13,405 bases of DNA, taken from the NCBI GenBank assembly GCA_031267635.1, contig JAIRYX010000282.1, positions 1-13,405 of the forward strand, read 5' to 3'. The position numbers were made by a program, and so were the translations under genes. Below are positions 7,185-13,405 of the stretch, piece after piece. Under the pieces are notes generated by a model. That model did not search any database. It was not told the DNA's origin and was given only the letters and a program-made list of their open reading frames with translations. Origin of the DNA: Planctomycetaceae bacterium. GTDB taxonomy: Bacteria; Planctomycetota; Planctomycetia; Pirellulales; Thermoguttaceae. The first letter of the stretch is position 1; each line of letters starts with the position of its first letter.

Positions 7185-8027
7185 TTACCGATTTTTCAAC
7201 ACTTCACGAAGTGGTGCAAAATGAAACGATTTCAGCAGGGCTTGAAAACGCGGCGATGTTTTTTTCAAATTGGTATAATGGCGGAAGCGGCTTTTGAGCG
7301 GTGCGTTTGGGATGTGCGGCTGTTCCGGATCAAACTCCCACGGGTGAATATAAAAAACAAATTGCCGCGTTTGATTGACGCGGTTTAACATCATTTTTGT
7401 CCACCAGTACGGAAATATCCGAAAGTAGCCGCCACCGCCGGTCGGAATGTTTTTTCCGAAAACAGAAACGGTCGTTGGTGGAAACTCCCAGATTGTTCCC
7501 GCTTCCGTCTTGATCGGATAAATTTCTATCGGCGCATTTGGGTCGCCGTACAAATCGTGCCGAATCGGAAAGATGCTGGAATCGTATTTGTAACCTTCTT
7601 CAACAAGAACGCGATGTCCCCAAACCGCTTGTCTGCCGAGAGAAAAACTCGGCGCGCGGTACGACAAAACTTCCTGTCCGCTCAAATCCTGCAATAACAT
7701 TCTCGCCCGCCGAACGTCTTCACGAAATATATTTTCCGCCTGTTTGTACGCCAGTTGATGCCCATAACCATGCGAGCCGATCTCATGCCCGGCGGCGGCG
7801 ATTTCTCGCACAAGTTCTGGTCGATGTTCCGCTTCGTAGCCCAAGATAAAAAATGTCGCTTTCACATTATGGGCGTCAAGAATTTGCAAAATCTTTTGCG
7901 TATTGGCAACCGTACGGGATTCCCATTGTGCCCACTCATTTGGCGAAATCATTTTTTCAAACGCCGCCACTTGATAGTAGTCTTCAACGTCAATCGTCAT
8001 TGCGTTGATTTTATCTGTTTTTTGCAT
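7185..8027 (-). CDS. Polysaccharide deacetylase, XrtA-associated type (NodB + DUF3473)
   Basis: The product is about 280 residues and matches the deacetylase family found with exosortase A systems, which removes acetyl groups from an exopolysaccharide. Positions below count from the upstream TTG at 8036. TIDVEDYYQV (14-23) has the catalytic Asp region. SHGYGH (88-93) holds the two metal-binding His residues. SYRAPSF (125-131) is the third NodB motif. GGGYFRIFP (201-209) and FYIHPWEFDP (228-237) are typical of the C-terminal DUF3473 part. All catalytic motifs are intact. I chose the ATG at 8027, with AGAAG about 11 bases upstream, over TTG at 8036, which would lie too close to that site. There is no signal peptide. 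No exosortase, PEP-CTERM protein or polysaccharide gene is next to it; the flanks are repeats. Confidence 0.93.
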   Translation of the reverse strand: MQKTDKINAMTIDVEDYYQVAAFEKMISPNEWAQWESRTVANTQKILQILDAHNVKATFFILGYEAEHRPELVREIAAAGHEIGSHGYGHQLAYKQAENIFREDVRRARMLLQDLSGQEVLSYRAPSFSLGRQAVWGHRVLVEEGYKYDSSIFPIRHDLYGDPNAPIEIYPIKTEAGTIWEFPPTTVSVFGKNIPTGGGGYFRIFPYWWTKMMLNRVNQTRQFVFYIHPWEFDPEQPHIPNAPLKSRFRHYTNLKKTSPRFQALLKSFHFAPLREVLKNR

Positions 8028-8162
8028 ATGATTCAAAACTTCTGTTTTCCGACGGCGTTATGACGGTTTCCGACTACATTGCCGGGAGGTTCATGGAACG
8101 CTTACCACGAAAAATTTTCTTTCCGAATAATTATAGCTGAATGTTTATAAGTTTGTTTAATA

Positions 8163-8620
8163 CTATAAAATACGATAGTATATTGGTATTTGTAGCGATT
8201 TTTTGTATTTTGTATGCAAAATATATTTTTCACGAATTTCCAAAGCCGTTCGATCAAATTCAAATTCGGTGAGTAACTTGGACGAAATAACAGTTGAATG
8301 CCCAACTCCTTCGCCAATCCTTCCACGGCTTTGCATTGTTGGTACCTCGCGTTGTCCAAGACAATCGAGATCGGAAGTCCCGCATAACGTTCCGACAGTT
8401 TTCAAACCTGCGTCGCCGTAATATAACTATACTTTTCACACTTGGAAATTCGGTTTTCACTGACGCCGTTATACCGTAAAATCCGGTTTGATCTCCATTC
8501 ATAAAACCGAAAACTCAAGTGCAATGAGTATATCGTTCATCACACTCGCCAACTCACCCGTCACGACATTGTAAGCTCCCAACATATTCCAACGTTGTCG
8601 CCCCGACGTGCTTCGAATAA
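8163..8620 (-). pseudogene. IS630-family transposase relic A (C-terminal half, disrupted)
   Basis: Conceptual translation gives RSTSGRQRWNMLGAYNVV, then an interruption by an R2 element, then SYITATQV, an in-frame stop, KLSERYAGLPISIVLDNARY, and SPNLNLIERLWKF. This is the catalytic core of an IS630/DDE_3 transposase. The second Asp (LDNAR) and the Glu (LIERLW) are present, while the N-terminal half with the first Asp is missing, cut at an R1 repeat (8624). A one-base loss after WKFVK shifts the C-terminal tail into another frame (YILHTKYKKS). Besides the R2 insertion there is a stop and a small deletion near VCELL-type sequence. It is not functional. Confidence 0.9.
8430..8530 (-). mobile_element. 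R2 MITE copy 2, inserted in transposase relic A
   Basis: This 101-bp element is flanked by TA at 8428-8429 and 8531-8532. Read on the minus strand it starts TACTCATTGCACTTGAG and ends AAGTGTGAAAAGTA. Removing it with one TA joins codons for VMND directly to SYITATQV of the transposase, in frame. That gives strong internal evidence for the exact boundaries and the TA duplication. Confidence 0.94.
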
Positions 8621-8675
8621 AAGGTAACTATTCAGTCGCCCAGCCAAAGATACTAAAACTACTTTCAATTGATGT

Positions 8676-8751
8676 TTTCTCACAAAGCAACGGAGCAACA
8701 AAGAATTTATGTTTTAGAACCACTCGGTGTTCTTGGTTGCTTTGTGAGAAA
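8676..8751. repeat. Perfect 16-bp inverted repeat
   Basis: TTTCTCACAAAGCAAC (8676-8691) is exactly complementary to GTTGCTTTGTGAGAAA (8736-8751), with a 44-base spacer that again holds GAGCAACAAAGAA. The motif is a relative of the 'GCGAAGAAACGAAG' type repeat at 6354-6451, so it may be another REP-like unit lodged in the R1 element. Confidence 0.7.
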
Positions 8752-8775
8752 CAAATTTTAAAATGTGATAAGTAG

Positions 8776-9073
8776 AAATCCGCACGGCAACTGGGTAACT
8801 ACAGTCAATTTTGCCGGAAAATATTATTATTGCCGCCCTTATTTATGAAATTCCTTTAGTAGCCCGAATTGCTCCCCAACTATGCGTCCTTATTCCCTTA
8901 TTGTTCGTTTAATTTGGTTTGATAACAATCCATGACCTAAAACATCAGGGCGCGTTTGGGGGCTATGTTGGCTACTAAGGGAAACTTGATAAATAAGGGC
9001 TGCAATAGTAAAATCTTTCGAAGAACCAGTCAATGGAGGCGTCGTCATTAAGATTGTTACCAAGTGCGGATTT
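8776..9073. repeat. Long imperfect palindrome, arms of about 90-104 bp
   Basis: The left arm (8776-8864) reads AAATCCGCAC ... CAGTCAATTTT ... TTGCCGCCCTTATTTAT ... TTTAGTAGCC. The right arm (8970-9073) is its inverted relative: GGCTACTAAGGGAA ... ATAAATAAGGGCTGCAATA ... CCAGTCAAT ... GTGCGGATTT. The middle of about 105 bases has no recognisable gene. This is consistent with a non-autonomous transposon with long terminal inverted repeats whose outer ends are the R1 ends. Confidence 0.7.
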
Positions 9074-9205
9074 ATTTGGTTTGAGCGACTGAACAGTTAC
9101 AGTGTTTTATAAATCAATCCTTCCCCCAAATGTGAAGGAAGCAGTTTTTTAAAAAGACGCACGACTTGCAACCGCATCAAAGCTCGTACCGGCTCAATCC
9201 GAACA

Positions 9206-9522
9206 TTGCGAATCAAGAGCGGCGTGTTAAAATCCATGGCGACGCGAAAACGTTTTTGGGAGGATCAAACGCATCGCATTTGGTTCGTGTACACGCCGAA
9301 GCATTGTTCGTGGCTGAACCGGATTGAAATTTGGTTCAGCGGAATGACCGCCGCATTTTATGGCGTGGCGATTTCGATTCCATTGCGACACTTGAGGTGA
9401 AAATCCACCGCTACATTGAATTGTACAACCAAAACGCGAAGCCCATGAAGTGGAATTTTCACCCGAAAAAGGAAAACGCAAACGACACTATTGGTGTAAA
9501 GGGGATTGAAGCGACTTTGTAC
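9206..9522 (+). pseudogene. IS630-family transposase relic B (C-terminus, frameshifted)
   Basis: Frame one reads VLKSMATRKRFWEDQ, then FVYTPKHCSWLNRIEIWFS. It then shifts by one base near 9345 into RRILWRGDFDSIATLEV, KIHRYIELYNQNAKPMKW. This is the C-terminal DDE region of a second IS630 subgroup (the 'KHCSWLNQIEIWFS' type), different from relic A. The N-terminal two thirds are missing, no start is present, and an R2 element follows immediately at 9525. Non-functional. Confidence 0.9.
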
Positions 9523-9524
9523 TA

Positions 9525-9624
9525 TACTCATTGCACTTGAAATTTCATTTTCACTGACGTCGTTATACCGTAAAACCCGGCTTGATCTCCATTCATAAAA
9601 CCGAAAACTCACGTACAATGAGTA
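9525..9624 (-). mobile_element. R2 MITE copy 3, downstream of transposase relic B
   Basis: This 100-bp element runs from TACTCATTGCACTTGA to TACAATGAGTA, with the same internal segment (GATCTCCATTCATAAAACCG) as copy 2 in the same orientation. TA precedes it (9523-9524) but the right flank is GAGAATG, so the right-hand duplication is lost or decayed. It ends 29 bases beyond the stop of the haem protein gene, where it could act as a hairpin at the transcript's 3' end. Confidence 0.88.
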
Positions 9625-9653
9625 GAGAATGCGCATCCGACCCTATTTTTATT

Positions 9654-12605
9654 TCATTCCAACGTCGGATAAGCAACGCCGCCGAGTAATTGCGTTTCGC
9701 CGCCTTCTTTTTCGTAAACACCGTAAAAGATAGAACAACAGTCGAGCCACAGCGTAATACGTCGCATTTCTTCTTCTGTTAGTTTTACGTCATAATGTCC
9801 TTCTTTGAGGAGGGAATACAGTTTCGAGGCATTCGCGCCGAATTTTCCCGGATAAGTCCGTAGCGGATTGCCGTAACTGTAAAAAGCGTAGTTTTTAATC
9901 AAGCTATTATAAGACGCATACCATTTATTCTGAATCGGAGCTTTGGCGAGGTTTGGCGACGTATCCGCGTTCTTTTCATGGCATGTAACGCAATTTTTGT
10001 CCAAGACCGGCTGAACAAGCTGCGGATAACTAAACGGATTCACGCCGGAAAGTTTCACCGGATCAATTTTCGACGGCGCGCGTTTCATCGCAAGCGGCAT
10101 ATTGCTCAACGTAACCGGCGTGTTACGTTTTTGTTCATGGCAACCGTTGCAGACCATATTTTCATTTGCCTGAAAATATGCAGCGCTTCGCATTGATTGA
10201 ATCGCTAAACCGTTTTGGTCAATTGCTTGAAACACTAACTCACGACGCGCCGGTACCGTAAAATGCGCACTTCCGTCCGTTTCCACCGGAACAGTACCAA
10301 GTACATAACGCGGAATGACCACCGAATCGCCGCTGGTCGGTTCGCGCAATCCGACTTCATGCGGCGGTGCACCTGATGGAACCGACATCGGAATCATTTG
10401 TAAAACGCGAATCGCTTTAATTTCCGTCTTCTCGGGCCAAGGAAACAAACTTTCATAAATATTCAATACGGAAACAGTCGCCGTCAAATTTTCGTCGTGT
10501 TTCGGATCGACATACGGCTGATGTTCCGTAATGTTTGACGCAATCGTCGCGGGGACCAACGGAGTTGGACGCGACTGCACCGGAATCGGCGAAAGTGAAC
10601 CGATTTCCGCGTCACGGTAAATCAATTCTTTATTGCCGAATGCGTCAATAAGATAAATCCCATAATCGCCGCGATAATACTTGGAATTATGCCATTCGGC
10701 TCCTTGCTGATTTGATATCGAAAAATCCGCGACGGCAAGATAATATTTTTCCGAAAGCGGATACGGCGAACCGTAAGTCTGCGAACCGCCTTGACTTTCC
10801 GGGAACGCAACGTCCGGCGTAATTCGTTTGACCGGAGCCATGCGGTCGTCGTCTTCGACTCGCGGATCAATCAAAATCAACGAACCGTACGCTTGACCAT
10901 GATGTGGTGCGGCGGTCGCAATTTGCAACGGCGAATTGGGAATAACGCGGCAATCCAGTTCCATATCGGCACGTTCGCTTCGCGGCGAAAAATTCCCATG
11001 AACCGCGCGGGTGTCGCGTCCGTCAAGCGTAATCCACCAAGGATGATGCGCCGTGCAACCATGCCGGTCAATGTAATCCCATCGCGTATAAAGAATTCGT
11101 CCGTCATGCGTTACCGAAGGATTCCATTCGTTGGTTTCGTGATAGCTGAGACACCGCATCATTGTACCGTCGTCGTTCATGTCGAACAGCGTGTAATTCG
11201 GACATTCCCGACCGCAACGCAAATAACCGCCGCGCCGTTCCGTGATAAACGCTATGCGTCCGTTCGGTAGCCAGCACGGATCGAAATCGTTCCACGTGCC
11301 GTCGGTCAACTGCCGCAAATTCGAGCCGTCAATATTGACCGTGAAAATATGATGAGCGTCGCCAACGTTCCAATGTCCTTTGGAGACGTCGGTATGAAGA
11401 CGCTGCTTTTTATCGCCGTTACATTCGACAAACGCAAACGCGATATTCTTTCCGTCGAAAGAAAGGTCAGGCGTAACAAACGCTCCGTTTTCGAGTTTCT
11501 TTCCTTTCAATCGTCCATTTTCAATCGTCGAATGTTCCAGTAGATTCCGTATTTTCGGTACATTGCTGAACGGTTCCGACATGATAAAAACGCCGCCGCC
11601 CGACACAGAGTTCACGCCGTAATATTGGTCGCACATGTGATTGAAAGTTGCGCGATGACGTTTGACGAACAGAATTTCATTGAAATTCAAAAGCGGATTC
11701 GTAAACGCGATTTGTCGGCGAAGTTTACAGATTTTTTCATAAACGGCATAACGTTTGGGAACGTCGCTTGTATCAATAGCTTTTACTTCTTCGGCGAGTT
11801 GTTTTAATTCCGTTTCGCGTTCCGAAAGATTTGGAATATCCGGCGTTTGACGCAAATCGTCGAGCAATGCCGCAGTCCGCCGCAAAACAATATCCGCCGG
11901 ATCGCGGTCTTCGAGCAAAATCGTCGAATCGCGTTGGTAAACTTCATTGGCGATTTTTTCAAAACGCGAACGCTCCGCCAAATTGTTTAACAAAAAAGCA
12001 TATTGCTTCACAAGTTCGTCGTCAGGATTGAACCGACTGCCGAACGCTTCGCTCAAAATTTCCATTGACGTAAGCGGTTTAGCGAGAAACCGCGTGCCGT
12101 CGCAAATCAATTCGAGTTCAGCGATTGCCGCCCAAGACGCACCATTGACTTCGGACAACTCGCGGATTTTGAAATAACGTCCTTTTTTCGGGGTGTCGAA
12201 AAGAATTTTTTGCAATTCGTGCGTTTTCTGCAATTCGCCTTGAAAAACTTGCGGCAGATTTTTAAGGTCGTCGCCGAAATAAACTTCATATTTGCCAATT
12301 GTTCCATTCCATTGCCCATCTTGACGCGGCAAAATCGTAAATCCGCGAATTTCAAATTCCGCCGTCAAATCGACCAGAAAATCATGCGGCGGTTTCGGAT
12401 TGTTTCCGTTGGAAAATTCCGTGTGCCAAAACGTTTTCGCATTGCCGTCCATCGCAAGGAATCCGTCATAAGATTTTGCTTCGCTGGAAGGCGTAACAAT
12501 TACTTTAACAGTACGCAGTTGAGCAGTTTGCGCCGTAGTAATATCATTCAACAACAAACCAGCGATCAGCAAGCAACCGACCGGAAACACCATTTTTCTC
12601 ATCAT
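9654..12605 (-). CDS. Secreted F5/8-type-C, beta-propeller, di-haem protein (hydrazine synthase alpha-like)
   Basis: The 983-residue protein begins with a Sec signal peptide (cleavage near residues 26-29). A discoidin-like F5/8 type C domain follows at about 35-168 (AMDGNAKTFWHTEF, then GRYFKIRELSE). Residues 195-300 look helical. From about 310 to 700 come TolB-like propeller motifs: FVTPDLSFDGKNIAFAF, GSNLRQLTDG, WLPNGRIAFITERRGG and WNPSVTHDGRILYTRWDY. The C-terminal part has two haem c sites, CNGCH (819-823) and CVTCH (872-876), and closes with ITLWLDCCSIFYGVYE (950-965). This layout matches the hydrazine synthase alpha subunit-like proteins common in planctomycetes that do not perform anammox. 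There are no beta/gamma subunits here, so hydrazine synthesis is not implied; electron transfer or carbohydrate oxidation is possible. GAGGAG (12611-12616) lies 5 bases ahead of the ATG and fixes the start. Confidence 0.9.
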   Translation of the reverse strand: MMRKMVFPVGCLLIAGLLLNDITTAQTAQLRTVKVIVTPSSEAKSYDGFLAMDGNAKTFWHTEFSNGNNPKPPHDFLVDLTAEFEIRGFTILPRQDGQWNGTIGKYEVYFGDDLKNLPQVFQGELQKTHELQKILFDTPKKGRYFKIRELSEVNGASWAAIAELELICDGTRFLAKPLTSMEILSEAFGSRFNPDDELVKQYAFLLNNLAERSRFEKIANEVYQRDSTILLEDRDPADIVLRRTAALLDDLRQTPDIPNLSERETELKQLAEEVKAIDTSDVPKRYAVYEKICKLRRQIAFTNPLLNFNEILFVKRHRATFNHMCDQYYGVNSVSGGGVFIMSEPFSNVPKIRNLLEHSTIENGRLKGKKLENGAFVTPDLSFDGKNIAFAFVECNGDKKQRLHTDVSKGHWNVGDAHHIFTVNIDGSNLRQLTDGTWNDFDPCWLPNGRIAFITERRGGYLRCGRECPNYTLFDMNDDGTMMRCLSYHETNEWNPSVTHDGRILYTRWDYIDRHGCTAHHPWWITLDGRDTRAVHGNFSPRSERADMELDCRVIPNSPLQIATAAPHHGQAYGSLILIDPRVEDDDRMAPVKRITPDVAFPESQGGSQTYGSPYPLSEKYYLAVADFSISNQQGAEWHNSKYYRGDYGIYLIDAFGNKELIYRDAEIGSLSPIPVQSRPTPLVPATIASNITEHQPYVDPKHDENLTATVSVLNIYESLFPWPEKTEIKAIRVLQMIPMSVPSGAPPHEVGLREPTSGDSVVIPRYVLGTVPVETDGSAHFTVPARRELVFQAIDQNGLAIQSMRSAAYFQANENMVCNGCHEQKRNTPVTLSNMPLAMKRAPSKIDPVKLSGVNPFSYPQLVQPVLDKNCVTCHEKNADTSPNLAKAPIQNKWYASYNSLIKNYAFYSYGNPLRTYPGKFGANASKLYSLLKEGHYDVKLTEEEMRRITLWLDCCSIFYGVYEKEGGETQLLGGVAYPTLE

Positions 12606-12753
12606 TAAAGCTCCTCTAAATTTTCAAAAACGCACAATATGAAACATGAGACAACTTCCGAAAACCCTTTCGAGCCAGCGTCAACCCTTGATTTTATGCG
12701 GGTTCGCATGTGTGCGACGCTACCCACAGCAAGGTTAGTCAGAAATTGCGCAT
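12606..12753 (-). promoter_or_regulatory. Leader of the haem protein gene with possible pseudoknot
   Basis: Between the candidate promoter and the start codon lies about 148 bases of leader. On the minus strand, AACCTTG (12736-12730) can pair with CAAGGGTT (12690-12683, one bulge), and AGCGTC (12721-12716) with GACGCT (12682-12677). The order of the four strands is that of an H-type pseudoknot. Between them is ATGCG-AACC-CGCAT (12709-12696), which competes with TCGCA-CACA-TGCGA (12717-12704). The Shine-Dalgarno GAGGAG follows further down. Regulation by this structure is inference; stems are short. Confidence 0.35.
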
Positions 12754-12760
12754 AAGTTTA

Positions 12761-12788
12761 ATTATAACAAGATTTCTTCAAGAAACAA
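12761..12788 (-). promoter_or_regulatory. Candidate sigma-70-like promoter of the haem protein gene
   Basis: On the minus strand TTGTTT (12788-12783) and a perfect TATAAT (12766-12761) are separated by 16 bases. They point toward the haem protein gene, giving a transcription start near 12754. AT-rich surroundings make chance matches possible. Confidence 0.45.
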
Positions 12789-13222
12789 TGAATTTTAGAA
12801 ATTTTGTGATTATTTTATCATAACACTCCTCACATTTTAAAATTCGTTTTTCATTCCCAAACGTAAAAATAAAGGCATAAAGGTACAAATGATAAACATT
12901 CCCTGCCACTAAAGATGCACAGTACTAACATCACTCCTAATTGGAAGTTTTTAGACATTTCCTAAAATACAACCGGTTATTGGGTATTCATGGGCATTTT
13001 ATTTCAAGGCAAGGTCTAATGAAATACCGAGTTTACAAAGAAACTATTATGAAGGTTCAATAGAATCCTTGTAATTCATCAATTACTGCAAACCTTTCAC
13101 GACTTATTTTAGTCACAAATACATAAATATTCACAAACTTGAAATACTATTTGGTTTACAAAAACATTCGTAAAAATTCGTGCATTCACGGTTACAATAA
13201 GTTGTGAGAAGTCGCTACAAAT
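12789..13222. other. AT-rich intergenic region
   Basis: No gene, RNA or repeat copy could be supported here. It separates the stop of the next minus-strand gene from the promoter region of the haem protein gene. A GGAAGTTTTTAGACATTTCC segment near 12942-12961 is a weak inverted repeat, and nothing else stands out. Confidence 0.5.
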
Positions 13223-13405
13223 CTATTTACTCTCCAGATTAAAATTGAAAACATTTTTTCCATGCTGTTCCACTGTTACCGGTTCCAATCCTGAAGTTTT
13301 CGCTTGACTGTATTTTTCAGGAATAAGATGAGTTTCTTGATTCATCGCGCCAGAAGGCGTTTTGCCGGATGCTTTGAGTGCGTTGTATTCATCAACAGTA
13401 AGTTG
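13223..13405 (-). CDS. C-terminal fragment, probably carboxypeptidase-regulatory-like secreted protein
   Basis: The gene runs off the window; only the last 60 codons are seen, ended by TAG at 13223-13225. The fragment begins LTVDEYNALKASGKTPSG and ends with HLIPEKYSQAKTSGL, then VEQHGKNVFNFNLESK. The pattern 'PEKY..AKTSGL..V...GKN.F.F.L' is, from memory, how small planctomycete carboxypeptidase-regulatory-like (transthyretin-fold) lipoproteins end. These are usually about 140-180 residues and exported. The N-terminus, with the expected signal peptide, is outside the window. The coding frame is convincing; the family call is moderate. Confidence 0.6.
   Translation of the reverse strand, partial: QLTVDEYNALKASGKTPSGAMNQETHLIPEKYSQAKTSGLEPVTVEQHGKNVFNFNLESK

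Larger units (their letters stand above)
8624..9100. repeat. R1 repeat element, copy 4 (477 bp, composite)
   Basis: The left end GTAACTATTCAGTCGCCCA is the inverse of the right end TTGAGCGACTGAACAGTTAC. Inside are two further structures: a perfect 16-bp inverted repeat (8676-8691 with 8736-8751) and a long imperfect palindrome (8776-9073). Internal R1 pieces (CAACTGGGTAACTAC near 8789) suggest that two or more R1-type copies have fused or nested. No coding frame is supported. It abuts the truncation point of transposase relic A. Confidence 0.6.

Noticed and set aside
3167..9624. CRISPR array made by the repeated short units
   Set aside because: Repeats are few, unequally spaced, in both orientations, and have inverted-repeat transposon ends; no cas gene is present.
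9654..12605. Evidence for anammox or hydrazine synthesis
   Set aside because: Only an alpha-like domain layout is present. The beta and gamma subunits and hydrazine dehydrogenase are absent, and such proteins are common in other planctomycetes.

Overview
The window looks like a chromosomal piece of a Planctomycetota bacterium, probably a Pirellulales-type lineage of moderate G+C. This is inferred from gene content: a DUF6807 ('PmoA-like') protein, a Tat-exported Gfo/Idh/MocA oxidoreductase, a large di-haem protein resembling the hydrazine synthase alpha subunit, a tmRNA tag of planctomycete style, and the tail of a small carboxypeptidase-regulatory-like secreted protein. No taxonomic marker is complete enough to prove it.

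Layout. 126-1274 (minus) is a divergent family 9 glycosyltransferase. 1275-2159 is an AT-rich gap. 2160-2517 (plus) is a one-piece tmRNA (ssrA) with predicted tag AEPKLAMAA. 2683-3003 (plus) is a small RRM RNA-binding protein that ends at a perfect intrinsic terminator (3063-3095). 3456-6295 (minus) holds the oxidoreductase followed by the DUF6807 protein, a pairing that suggests carbohydrate-derivative processing outside the cytoplasm. 7185-8027 (minus) is a polysaccharide deacetylase of the XrtA/DUF3473 type. 8163-9624 is a graveyard of mobile DNA. 9654-12605 (minus) encodes a 983-residue secreted F5/8-type-C plus beta-propeller plus di-haem protein, with a good Shine-Dalgarno, a candidate promoter and a possibly structured leader. 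13223-13405 (minus) is the C-terminus of a gene cut by the window edge.

The most notable unexplained structure is the repeat landscape from 3.1 to 9.7 kb. Family R1 (ends GTAACTATTCAGT / ACTGAACAGTTAC) has a copy in every intergenic gap of this stretch. Family R2 (about 100 bp, ends TACTCATTGC / CAATGAGTA) has three copies, two flanked by clean TA duplications. One R2 copy sits inside an IS630-type transposase relic, and removing it with one TA restores the transposase frame across the site. A long imperfect palindrome (8776-9073) lies inside an R1 copy. I saw no CRISPR array, defence system, phage or conjugation gene. The strongest leads are these elements, the haem protein with its leader, and the tmRNA.
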